Origin: Hygrocybe punicea
Taxonomy: Eukaryota > Basidiomycota > Agaricomycetes > Agaricales > Hygrophoraceae
Length of the DNA: 64,000 nt
Assembly (NCBI GenBank): GCA_963556145.1
Contig: OY744465.1
Coordinates: 6,882,001 to 6,946,000, forward strand
Direction of reading: 5' to 3'
Shown here: one piece after another, positions 9,715 through 22,600 of the stretch
How the letters are laid out: every line of letters begins with the position of its first letter
Numbering within the stretch: the first letter of the stretch is position 1
Translations under genes and position numbers: made by a program
Notes under the pieces: generated by a model
What the model saw: the letters and a program-made list of their open reading frames with translations, nothing else
Told to the model about the DNA's origin: nothing
The model's database searches: none

Positions 9715-9768
9715 ACCTCGCAACGGCGCCGCACACGTCAATTGACGTGGCCAGCTCGTTTGCGAGGT
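9715..9768. repeat. Internal hairpin of element A
   Basis: ACCTCGCAA (9715-9723) is the exact inverse of TTGCGAGGT (9760-9768). The centre is a 16-bp perfect palindrome, CACGTCAATTGACGTG (9734-9749). It starts 191 bp from the left end of A. Equivalent hairpins with other sequence occur in D (36910-36966) and E (37505-37556). Confidence 0.8.
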
Positions 9769-10553
9769 GGGATTGGGGTGCTGGGGTGCTCCGCCTTGTA
9801 CACGCGACGGCGGGTGTGTTAAACCTGGTGGCCGGATTAAACCCGATGGGCGGGTTAACCCCGTGTTGGCTGCATTTGCGTTTCGCAGTGGTGGTGGTGG
9901 TGGTGGTGGTGGTATGACGCCACGTTCGGGTGGGCCGCCCATCTCAGTTGTATCCAGGTGGTGGTGGTGTCCTGACGCTTCATACGCGTTGTGCACGCGA
10001 CGACGGGCGGGTTGAACCCGCATTGGTTGTTTTCGGTGGGCGCGTGGTGGTGGCGTACGAGCCTCTCCGCGTGAATGTCCCGACGCGTCGCGTGTGTACA
10101 ACACGCGCAACGGACGGGTTGACCCCGCGTTGGCCGCATTGGTGTTGCATGGTGGTGTTGGTGGTGGTGGTGGTGTTGCATGGTGGTGTTGGTGGTGGTG
10201 GTGGTGTTGCATGGTGGTGGTGGTGGTGTGGTGCCACGTTCCATTATATACGAATAAAATCAATAAAAGAAAGGATACAAACAACATACCACGAAGGAGC
10301 GGGGGTGGATGCACCACCCCCCGCTGCTCGTTCCACCTCTCTGACTCCCACTCCACCCTGTTCATGTTCCTTTGCGTGCGCGCGCGTCTTGGACGCGTTG
10401 TTGTTGGCGTCCGACGTGGCGGTCCTGGTGGTGGTGGCGGTCCTGGTGGTTGCGGCCATCATGGTGGCAATCGTGGTCGTCGTCGTCGTGATGGTGGTCG
10501 TGGTCGTGGTCGTGGTGATGGTGCGCCAACCTGTAATTTGTTAAAGCGTGAGT
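9769..10553. repeat. GC-rich and GGT-repeat tract in the left arm of A
   Basis: A loosely repeated block of the form CGCGACGRCGGGYGGGTTRAAC occurs near 9796, 9994 and 10096. It is interspersed with GGT-repeat runs at about 9889-9912, 10138-10232 and 10427-10523. On the minus strand these give histidine-rich frames. A 20-bp inverted motif GGGGGTGGATGCACCACCCC lies at 10301-10320 and recurs in D with one base changed. A minus-strand donor-like GTATGT stands at about 10289. I see no conserved protein. Confidence 0.6.
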
Positions 10554-10555
10554 TA

Positions 10556-10653
10556 CAGCTGTTTGCATAAACATGCGGAACTGAGAAAAAAGTCAAATGT
10601 GGCGCAGCGACTGCCGAGTCACGGCTCCCTGTCTGAGCTTGAACTTGGCTTCA
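10556..10653 (+). repeat. Left terminal inverted repeat of element B
   Basis: These 98 bp are the exact inverse of 35963-36060, including a six-A run near 10585. The repeats diverge immediately inside (CTCCG against ACATT). Such ends are the transposase binding and cleavage sites. Confidence 0.95.
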
Positions 10654-10689
10654 CTCCGAAGTGTAGTGAACTTCTTGTACACGTCCACT

Positions 10690-13600
10690 ATGGTAGACTC
10701 TGATGCTGTTTCGGAAGATGACTCGGAGGAGCTCTGCACCAACTTCTCGATCCAGCTCATTCGACATACTCCGGCTATCCCTAAGACTGGCAAACAACCA
10801 GCAGTCAAATCAAAACGTGAAGTCCATACGAAGGAACTTGCCTTTACTTGTCTATCTGAAAACTACGTCCCTTTCATGCGAGCACTTCTAAAACGTGTTG
10901 GTGAAATGAAATGGAAGGTTTCAGACCAGCAACGGTTCAAATTCAAGTATCATCACCCCGGTCGTTCGTACGTATTTGTCTATACCCACGTCTGCTCTCA
11001 ATCTAATTATGCCTTTAGCAAAACAGACGCTGTTATGTGAATGTTTGTTTCACCAAGAATTACCGGAGTTGACTTTGTTCAGGTATCTTCTTGTTGTTCG
11101 TGGGTTTTTAATATCTAAATAACCTATCAGGAAGGGGTTTGTGGGTATATGTACTATATGAATCAATAGAATGTAATAGTGAGGTCTCTTCAATTAAGAA
11201 TTGAGACTTTGAGTAGGTATGAATAGCAATTGGGTGTGTGATGTACTGAAAATACTAATATTCACTACTAGAATATAAAAATATGAACTAATGAATACTG
11301 ATAACAATATTCACCAGTTGAATATGGACAGTTTTGGCTACAGGGCCTATTCAATCAAGAGTATCTCTGGGTATTATAATATCTGACTTAAATCCGAAGC
11401 TTCAAACGCACATTGGCTACTAGTTCAGGGATATCTTTAATACCTTTTGAATACTCTGTTTTGTTTAGGATGAAACTTTAACCTTAGAAGTGTATCTATT
11501 TAGGATGAAACCTTAACCTTAGAAATGTATCTAGCTGACTAATGCTGACTAATGAATTGATTGAACTGAGTGAACTGGGTGAATTCTCCTTGATGACAAG
11601 GGGAACTCAGAGAATGATAGAATAAGAGTGAACTAGACTGGATTGCAAGCACTAGCTACTACAATGAGTAACTACTAGTACTAAGAGAATGGGGGATCAC
11701 ACTGTGTGAACCCAACTGAGAGTGACTACTGAGTGGTGAGGGGGGAAATCCTACTGACTACTGGAATTTGGGGGCCCTATTTATACTGTTGGAGAACAAT
11801 GGGGGACTGAGAACAATGGGAAAGTGAGAACAATAGGACTGAGTCATGAGAACAATGGATGGCATCAAAGAGGCTGTGAACAATGGGCTCTATCTCCATT
11901 TGGACTGTTTAGAACAATAGACTGCTCAGAACAATAGACCATTGTCTTTATGTAAGCAGAATATCACAATCACTCTCTGATGCATCCTATCTTATCATTA
12001 TCTTATCATCCTCTTGTTCACATCTTATCTAATCATTTCCCATTATCTAGCTGAGCCGCTTTTGATCAATACAAGTAAACAAGATTTGTAATCAATCCAT
12101 TACTGCTAATATAGGTAACAATGCTAGTTGGGCTTGTCTCCTTGCACGCGCAATACAGAGAAATATATAATAAATACTAATGAGTGGGGGATGTGCCTCT
12201 GTGCACCATACATAAACGGCTAGGTCTGGGCATTACTAGTGAAGCCATAATAAATGATATAAAGGTAAGCATATATGCTATTTGTGTCTGTTCACTAGCA
12301 TGCGTAATGTGGAAAGGCATAGAATGGGTACTAATGAGTGTAGGTGTGCATCCATAGTGTTGCACTTAAATATCTAAGTCCATGGTCCGATGGTAAACCC
12401 ATGACATTACACCCAAAAACACTTGGGGTCATGACATCCGCACAACACAATTAAATCAACTGTCCCCAGTTGAAACCAAAAGAAAACAACTTTTTAATCT
12501 GAGAAGAAGCTTTTACATTATTACTATTCTTTTAACTTCTTCTTCATCTTTCCAAAGAATTCCTCCCAATCTTGTACATCAACTCCTTCTGCCTTTAACC
12601 GATCCATATTCTTCTTCGTAGCATTTAGTAGCGCCTTGAGGTGGTACTTAGGGCGAGTGCGCTTCTTTTGTAGCGGCTTAGGAAGTAATGCCGGAATTGC
12701 AGGGCGTTCGAAACGATTGCGGCGAGAGGAAGTTGGGTGGTTACGATTTGTGGAAAATGAAGGAGGCGATTCGAGCCATTCTCTAAACTCCGGGTCTAAG
12801 GGTACAGATTGCGAAGGGACGGTGGCGGGTGGCATAGGAAAGTTGGGAAGACTATCCATGAAAAAGTCGAAATCGTCTGGCGGCGGACAGTCAACACCTC
12901 GTACGTTCACAGATTCGAAATCGATGTATTCGTCAGATTCCGAAGGGGGTAGCGGTGGTGTCTGAGCGGGACTAGTTGGTTTGGTAAAAAAGTCCGTATC
13001 GTATTCGGTGGGAGTATCGAATAAGCGTGATAAATCGAGACGGCGTAGAGGAATATCCATAGATGGAGAAGGTGAAGGACTGGAGTATGATGTCATAGTA
13101 TGATATGGATTACGGTATATGGGCGTCTGGTAGTGCTGAAGCGCTGAGCGGAATAGCGGTGCAGTTGATGTAACAGGAGACGTTAAGGGAAAATATTTGT
13201 GGGGGAACCGGAATGGTGGGTCAAGCAATACTAATGTGGGACATTGTGTCACAATAGGTCCCTGTGGGTCCAGAACTAAACTAGCCCTGGCCTTGCTATA
13301 TTGGGATGATGTATTTCAAATTCGATTTAAGGTTGTATGATTGATCAAATCGGGATTTTACCATTCCCTTGGTTCTTCAGGGTCTTGAAGCTGTATCGGG
13401 TACAGATCTGCAATAGTACCAATGCTTATTTGGTCTAGACCGTTTACTCAGGTCACATGAGAAAACATGTGCCGGTCACGTGTTTTCCAGGGTCATAGCT
13501 GTACATTTGCACGATCCGTCTTTTCTTTCCTCTAGTCTGCCACTATGGTTCTGTAGTGCTCCACTCCTTTTTCTTGCTATGCCACTATGCAATAAATTGT

Positions 13601-16600
13601 AAAAAAAAATCTATCCGACGCTATGAATGGTCACTCCATCTTCCCTTCAAGAAAAACTCAAGAAAAACCAAACCGCTAAGTAACTTCTTATATTTATATT
13701 CAATTTTCACCATTACTGAATAATTGGCATGTAGATAAGACGGTCTAAATCTAGCCGTTCCTTACTACTATCTGCTGCAATCGTTTGACAACGAATTCGT
13801 CTGGAGGATGGACGGGCCGGGGGTGATGTTGAGCATCACTCCGTTTCAACTAGGGGCGAGCGCTATATTTTTCGGGTGGGACTCAGTTGCTGGACTACTG
13901 GGAGTGGAGGGTCACCGGTCGTTCGTCCATTTCTTTATCTTTCTATTCATACACCAGTTGTATTTCCTTTTATTCTATTTTCTATTTCATTATGTCTTGT
14001 CATTTCATTTCGTTTCGTTTCGTTTCGTTTCGTTTCGTTACGTTTCGTTATGTCTTTTATATATATTATCATTGTATTCATATAATGGGTCCGTCAACTA
14101 TTAGATGAGAGGGGTTGTATTATCACTTTGTAGCGTTATATATATTTTCTTTGCATGTCTGACTTAAAAATGACCAGCAAATCATAAAACAAATAAAATT
14201 TATCCAATCAGTTTAGATAGCATAAAAAAAGGGTGCGTGACGGGAAATCATGTGCATAGGTAAAAATAGCGGCCAATAAAAATGCATGGGGCATAGAAAA
14301 AGAGGGTGTGCAGCGGGAAATCACATGAGGGATAGGGGTCTTGGATATAACTGAATATTCAGTCACCAAAGGTGCTAGAATATCGGAATCAATGCAGAAA
14401 AAGGAAATTCTTGAATGAATGAGTGTGGGGCTATACAATAGCGGTGAGGAATAATGGTATTGTATCTTTTCTGGAGTAAATCTGCAGATAGTGGCACTGG
14501 TAACTGATGAAGATGATATATAGGATAACCATATTTTGACAACTTTAAACCTGCATCAAAGTCATCATTGCCAAGACCTGAGGGGTCATTGACTTCTCCT
14601 GGTATTTTTACTGAACCAACTGTAATGACACCTGTAATGGAACTGATTGGCGTTGTTTCATAAAGCCACATGTGACAGACAGTGGCTGGAACTTGATATT
14701 TTCTAAATTCAAAATTCTTTGTGCGTGATGCAATGTGTGCAGCAAATTCTGGCTTGATGGCAAGAATAATATCTGTGATGTCTCCTGATTTAAGAGATAT
14801 TAACTGATTTACTGAGCAATCCTCTACTTCAGCAGCTTCATCTTCCTGGTCTGCTATTTCATAAAGGATAGGGTCAGTTCGATAAATGTATGGTAAAATC
14901 CGAAATGCTGCATAATGCTCAGCATGCACAGCACCATCTAATTCTTTTAAAACATAAGTTCCTCTTCTTGTTTGTCTGACAACTTCATATGGGCCAAGGT
15001 AACGAGGGTCTGTCTTGAATTTTCCTATAGTCATCTCCAAACGACTATTATATACTAGAACTAGTTCTCCTGGCTGATAATCACGTTTTTGCAATCGTCT
15101 ATGAAATCTCTGATCAAATTGCAATTTAGATATGAAGCGAGCCTGTTTAAGCACAGCTGCTGCTTTATCAATATCTTCTTGATGTCTTCCAAGCTGACGT
15201 ATGCGGAGTGCTAACAAATCTGATGTAGAAAGTCCTGAGCAAAAACCTTCAACCATAAATGTGGCTTCTGTTAGGTCAAAGGGAAGTATAGGATGAGTGC
15301 CATGGAGTAGATAATAAGGTGAGTATCCAGTAACACTGCTGACTGTAATTCGGTCTGCAAATGATGCTAACTCTACGTGCTTGTGCCAATTCTTGATTTT
15401 TCCAGTCTTATCTTTTTCACAGGACTTGACTATGGCTTCACGTAGAGTAAAATGTCCTCTTTCTATTACACCATTTGCATGCTTATTGTAGGGTGATATG
15501 CGAACCTGAGGAATTCCTAGTCTTCTAAGCAGAGACTCAAATGCTCCTTTGACTTCTCCTCCATTATCAGTAACTACATGTTCAATGGCACCATAGCGAC
15601 AATAGATCTGTTCCCAGAAGAATTTTGCTAAGTTGTGTGAATTGTTTGATCTTAGAGCTTTTACTTCAGTTGCTCCTGATAAATCATCACGTGCTGCTAC
15701 AATGAAATGGTAGCCTCCTGAAGGTGGCATAAACATTACATCAATGTATACCTTTTGAAAAATTGCTGTAGGGGTAGAAATTGTAGGGGAAATTTCGATT
15801 TTCTTCAAGCTCCTAACTTGACACTGATGACATGATGAAATGTGGTAATGGACATCTGCTCTGAGATGAGGCCAAAAAAATCGAAGTTTGACTAAGTCAA
15901 ACACAGCTTGTTCTCCTTTATGACCTAAGTTTTCATGAGCTTGAGTGAGAATGGCGATTCTTTTCTTTGCATTCATAATCACTAATGAAGGCATTTTCTG
16001 GCCATTTCTTCTAAACAGTTTATCATCTTTTAAATAAAATTGTCCAGTTTTCTTCAGAAATCTTCTTCTTGCCTGCAAGGTATCTGTTGAAGGCATTTCC
16101 AATGTGGATAAAAAATGTTTTACTTGAATGAGTATCTTGTCCTGTTGTAATTTAATTTCATTATTTGAAGGGAGTGTGATGGCCTTGTATGGCAATTTGG
16201 TAGGGACAGTGAAGCTAAATTTTCTTATTTCATGTGGATCAGGAACATGAACAAGCAAGGCAATATCATCTAGCCATGAATCATCATGCTTTTCAATTTC
16301 TTCATTATCTGCAAGTTCTCTGCGAGAAAGTGCATCTGGTCCCCTAAACTGGGTTGCAGGTACATGAATAAGTTTGAAGTCAAATAATAAAATTCCTTGA
16401 ATCCATCTGTTTATGGCTGCATTAGGTTGTAAATCCGGTTCATTGAGCATGCCTTTTATAAACTTGGCATCTACCTCTATATGTAAATTCTTTATTCCTA
16501 TTAAATACAGTCTCCAGTGGCGTAACGCGCGGTATAGTCCATATAACTCCAGTTTTGGCTGTGAATATCTGGATTCTCTTTCACTCATTGGTATTGAACC

Positions 16601-19600
16601 ATATCTAGCAGGGCGACGATTTCCATTTTCATCTTCTTGTGATAAAATAAAACCGGCAGCAATATGGCTACTGTCTACTGATAAATATGTGGGTCTATCT
16701 GATGTATAATCAATAGAGCGGAGTGCAGGTGCTGAAGAAACCTTTTCTTTCAATGCCTGGAAAGCTGCTTGTCTTCTTTCATCCCATATAAACTCTGCTC
16801 CTTTATGGAATAACTCTGCTAGTGGCTTGGCTAGTGCAGAATAATTTTCTATCCAAATGCGAACTGTTCCACAGAGACCTAGGAAGCCTCTAACATCCTT
16901 GGGAGTCTTGAGTGGGGGCCAGTCCAAAACCTTTTGTACTCTACTATCATCAGGACAACGTCCTTCCGGAGTGCATTTCTGTCCTACGATCACGACACTT
17001 GAGCGGCAAAGTTGTGTCTTCTTAGCTGATATTGTCATTCCTGCACAAGCAAGGCGATGCATAATGCGATGTACATCTTGAGCGTGCTCCCAAATAAACC
17101 TTCTGATTCCTGGATTTTCTAGTAAAACTTCTGGTCTTCCGTCTTGATCAGGATAAATGGATGAAGGTCCTTTTATAGGTAAATCATCAATGAAGCTATT
17201 TGCAGTATGAGGGATTTCATCTTGAAGGATGAAGCACATACAACGTTGGAATTCTGCAGGTGAATTTGTGAATCCAGTGGGAAGTGATGTGAGACGAAGT
17301 AATCCCAGTGGTGTCATGAATGCAGTGAGGTCACGAGATGTAGGATGTACTTTCCTAGCATCAAATCCCCATAGTAAATCGAAGACTGTATAGCATTGGC
17401 GACCAGCGAAAGGTTCTACAAATTCATCTAGTATTGGAGGAAGGCCTGCATCACGTATTGTAACTGCATTGAGAGGTTGCAAATCATGGACTATACGAAG
17501 TTTTCCATCCTTCTTGCTTACACAAAACCATCTTGACCTATAAGAGGATTGACTTGGTTCATATACACCAGCATCTATTTTTCTCTTCAAAACATCCATG
17601 ACTTTTTCTCTAAGTCCTGGTGGTATAGGAATATTTCGAAATGCCCAGGGTACATGTGGGACAGTAGGGATGATGTATGGTGAAAAGTAAGATTCCTTAA
17701 GTGTGCCTCTTTCAGTATCTTCAAAGCCAATAGCATCTTGGTTAAGTGACAAGAGGTGAGTAAATAATTTTTCTTCTTCTGGCCAAAGAAATCCATCATT
17801 GTTTATCTTGAGTATCTTCAGACGTTCAGATGTAAGCTTCTCTGTAGGTATGAAGTCTGGTGGTATCATAGGAAGTGGTGGTAATGTGGAAAGAGGGTCA
17901 TAGGGAAATTTCCTTGTAACACGTGCATCTTCTGGAAAGGTTCCAGGGACAGGATTTATTTTCTTGTCCACTCTTTTGTAAGCTGTAAGTGTTAATGGAT
18001 ATCCTTGACTATCTGTTTCTTCACAAGGGAATATGAGAATGTCTCCTTCTTCACATATTAAGGTTCCTTCTCCTATAATGTAGTAATAGTCTGCTTCTTC
18101 TGAGGCACTTTCTTGCTTATTTGGTACTTCATTAAGATTGTAATCTTGATTGTCTTCATCTTCTGGGTAGACTAAAATAGGCATAGTTGTTTCTTGGCTA
18201 TCCTTAATAGTCTCATAGTATACACTGAATTGTTCTAGTGGCTTATCTTCATGCTTAGAATTTTGAGGGTCCTCTTCATACAGTCTGACAGAAGTTATAT
18301 TTGTCAGTTCAGTTTGTTTGTACACAGGTATACTAGGGCTGGCTAAGGATGTCAAATCCTGAATAGTCTTTGAAAATATAAACTTGTACACTATCACATC
18401 AAGTAATAAAATGTAGTACAGACAGATATAAAGAAGAGAGGTTTGACATAGGGGCAAAAATATTGTTGCAAGAGTAAACAAATCACTAAGTAATTGTGGA
18501 CTTGTGATATTTGGGAGGATCAAAATATCCTTCCTTAAGCAAATCTGCCACTGCTTCAGGGCGGCGAAAGCGCATATCCAAGACTGCATTGATAGCATCA
18601 GAGAGTAACATGCGGCGATTGGAGCGAAAGATGATAGAGGAATTTTTGAGGAAGGTGATTTCTTCTTCTTCAAGGAGAGGGTTTGACTCTGTGAAGTGAA
18701 GGGGCCTAAAATGCTCTGTTGCAGGTTCAGGTAGTCCTTCAGAAACTCCTTCTTCCAGAAACCGAAATAGTAAACACTTGTGGTTGAAATAATAGCGGAC
18801 GGGGTCATTTGAAGGCCTTTCATTGATGAGGGCCCTCCAGTCAGGGGTGGCTAGCTTGAATCCAATTCTGCGAATGCCTTCAACCAAGGATCCTCTAATA
18901 GCTTTGAGGAAACTGATGTGAACATCAAATGTAGACATGTGGTCTGGCTCAGCTGTTAAGATTCTTGCAGCAGCTAAGTCCTGATGAGAGGAGCCAGCAT
19001 TGGAGATGGTGAAGGAATACACTTGAATGGGTGATTGAGGGCGAATAGGAGGTGCTTCCATGCGAAGCTGAGTGAGTAGATTGGATTCTGGATATAATGG
19101 GCCTGATCTGACACTAAATGGGGATCTGGGATCCTTGGAGGGAAATAAGGGCGAAATGCGTTCTCCTGCATTTAAGGCATTGGCACGATCAAATGGAAGT
19201 CTGGCATATTCATCAGAGGGGGTATTGATTTCCTCACCCTCTGGCAAGGACCAAGTATTGTCTGAGACAGGTGGCAATTGTAACAAAGGTATATCTTCAA
19301 GTGGGGGTGGTGTAGGCGAAAGCGATATCAAGCCTGGAGGGGAATCGAGCGGCTGCTGGGCTTCTTCAATGGCCTGACTGAGGTCTGAATTAAATTCTGT
19401 TATTGCTTCTGAATCTGGGGAATCAGACCTAGTCCAAGCGAACCATTCTAATTCTTCATCTGAGTCTGTGTCCATGGATTCATCAGAAGATGAATTAATG
19501 TCCTCAGAAGAGGACACACTGATAGGTCTAGTCCTAGATCCAGGTTCCTGATAAGGCTGAGGTAGAGATGAATTTATGGAAGTGGTATGAGGAATAATGA

Positions 19601-22600
19601 TGGTGAGTGGATCTGGTTTGGGGCTTAGGATCTTGACAGCCTTATTTTCAGAGTCACTCCCAGAATAAACAGAAGAAGATGATTGAGAATCTACAGACAT
19701 AGAAGTATTTTTAATATCTATGTATTTATTTGAAGAATATAAATAATTATCACTATTATTATTTAAATCTGGCAAAATTTCCTCAAAGATAGGAGACTTA
19801 GGAGAATATTCTAAATCACCATATAGATCATCAAAAGACATGGAAGGGGAGCTAGAGACTAAAGGTACAAAATTTTCACTACTATTAAAGGGGGTAAAAG
19901 GGGGAGTAGGCAAATAAGAAGTAGCAGGGAACCAAATGTTTCCTACATCGGAACCAGGGGTGGCATGGTTGGAGACGTCTGATAAGAGGTCCGGATCGCT
20001 GGGGGGCCGGGAAATCGGCTCGCGTCCCAATTCGGCATGAGGAGGGGGTGGAAATGCGTAATTTACCTCTGCGTGGTTGTAAAGCATGCGGGGCGGTTCG
20101 AGCACGACGGGGTTGATATATCTGACCTGGCCGACGGGCCAGTCCCAGTCGTCATCAGCAGGGAAAACAAATTCAGGGGTTTTCGCGGAAGTGGGGTAGT
20201 GATTGATGAGACCGGGCGAAGTGTCGCGTAAATGGGCATCAAGCGGCATATTGAGACCAGGTGGGAGTCCGTGGTCATAAACGAGCGCCGCCGGGGCGCT
20301 ACGTTCATGATTTGCCGGTATATAGTTAGTGGATTCGAGGAGGGATGCAACTAACGGCGCGCGCGGAGAAGTGGGGATAATAACGTCGAGGAGGTCACTA
20401 TCAGGGATGGCGTTGTGGCCGTTCATGGGTTCCGTGCGTATTGCGAGCTGAACGGTGGCCGCCGGGGCCGTATAATCGTCAAAAGAAGGCTTTTTCGTGA
20501 GTGAGGTAAAATCCGGGCATTTTTCGTGAGCGGGGTGCCTAGTACACACCGTGCAACCTGGCCATTCTACTTCCCCTTCATCACCTGCCTCGTATCCGTC
20601 ACGATCTGTATGTTCGAACAGGTCGCGGCTGATGTCGAGGGCGGAATGGTGAATGTCATTGGTGGGGGCCGTTGAGTGGACTTCGGATCCCCGGAAATGA
20701 AAGAAATTGCTGTCCGTGGTCGCGGAAAGGTCCGTGGTACCATCTGCGAGGGTCGAAGTATTTTCCGGAGGCATGGTAGTAGTCAGGGAGGGGCGTCTAC
20801 GGCCACGCTCCGTGTACTGTAGTGGAAGTCGTTTGTCAGTGAACAGATGAAGCGGGATCTTTCCCACCTCGTAGTCCCATTCCCAGCCTTCGATTGGGCT
20901 CCAACCGCGCGCCTCGTCGTTGGTCAACAACGATTCGCGGTCGTCCTCGCCAGTGAGCGTGATAGTGGGGACAGAAGAGCCAACCGTGGGAATCCGCGTG
21001 ACCGGTAAGTTAATGGGGTTACGGGGCGGTTCTAAGGGCGGAATAATGTCGCCGGGGCGCGTGCGAGGGTCACGAGTGGTCACTGGGAAAGAATAAAAGT
21101 CCTCTATGTAAGGAGGAGGGACAGGGGGAGGAGAAAAGTTCTCCTCAGTAGAAGGGTTAGCAAATGGGTAAAATTGAAAAACTAAATGTCCCATCCTTAA
21201 AGAGGGGGGGACACTTGGAGAATTTATTGTAGCTAGAGAAGCATTTAATAAAATTCCGTGCTCAAAAGGAACACCAAGGGAATCAATCCCCGGAGAAAGC
21301 CTATATCCTACAGTGGCAGCAATCAAAAATTTACTTAAATGGGGAGATTGGTAATCAAGGGAATTTCCCAAAAAGGAAGTGATAAGTCGGCCAGCATCTG
21401 GATGACCATTGGAGTGGATCCCTTCTACAGGGAGAGGAAGAGGGTGGTTATTGATCATAAAAGGTGGGATCTGGGGGGTTTGTGCAGCAGACATGGCTAC
21501 TGTCTCTCCCATTTCTTCAGAGTTTTTATAGCAATTCCTATCTAAATTTCCCTGGTGTGAAAATCCATTTCTTATCTTTCTCCTTTTAGAAAATTCAGAT
21601 TCTTCATTGTTCATGTCATCACAATGGGCTATGGACAATGCAAAAAGTTTCGAGCCATCATATGCATTTTTGGGGATATTGAAGCATGAGATACTTTTAT
21701 CTCCTTTTACTTCAGACTTATCCTTATCCAAATAAGACTTATCCTGTAAGCATGTAATCATTTCGGTAAAATAATTCGGTTTAAGCGGAGTTTGAAATTG
21801 CGGATTATAGCGGACTAATGCCTTATTTTGTTCATAAGACTTAGTTAAAGGAATTGTAGTGGTTTCTTCAAGTTCCATAGGTAACGTGCATAAATAGGAT
21901 GTTGAGGCATGGGCAGTAGTAGCTCCTCTGATGTGATTAACTTGAGAATGGCTTGGTGTGACCATTAGTTCAAATCTGTTTGTCAAATCTTCAGGATTCT
22001 TGAATACTAAATATGTACCATCTATTCTTTCATCAATAGAAACATAGTTGCCTCTTTGCCATGGTCTTCCAAGTAATAAATCAAATGGCACTGTCTCTCC
22101 TATGTAAAGATTGGCATAGGTAAGGACACCACCACAAGTCAATGGAACTTCTGAGACCAATCCTTTTNNNNNNNNNNNNNNNNNNNNNNNNNNNNNNNNN
22201 NNNNNNNNNNNNNNNNNNNNNNNNNNNNNNNNNNNNNNNNNNNNNNNNNNNNNNNNNNNNNNNNNNNCTGTAATGGAACTGATTGGCGTTGTTTCATAAA
22301 GCCACATGTGACAGACAGTGGCTGGAACTTGATATTTTCTAAATTCAAAATTCTTTGTGCGTGATGCAATGTGTGCAGCAAATTCTGGCTTGATGGCAAG
22401 AATAATATCTGTGATGTCTCCTGATTTAAGAGATATTAACTGATTTACTGAGCAATCCTCTACTTCAGCAGCTTCATCTTCCTGGTCTGCTATTTCATAA
22501 AGGATAGGGTCAGTTCGATAAATGTATGGTAAAATCCGAAATGCTGCATAATGCTCAGCATGCACAGCACCATCTAATTCTTTTAAAACATAAGTTCCTC

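Noticed and set aside
9502..10570. Histidine-, glycine- and proline-rich frames on both strands of A's left arm
   Set aside because: They follow GGT/CCA triplet runs and occur in several phases at once.
10597..10689. Upstream Met start for the SAM-like gene
   Set aside because: It lies inside the 98-bp inverted repeat; ATG 10690 just inside the repeat is the more likely start.
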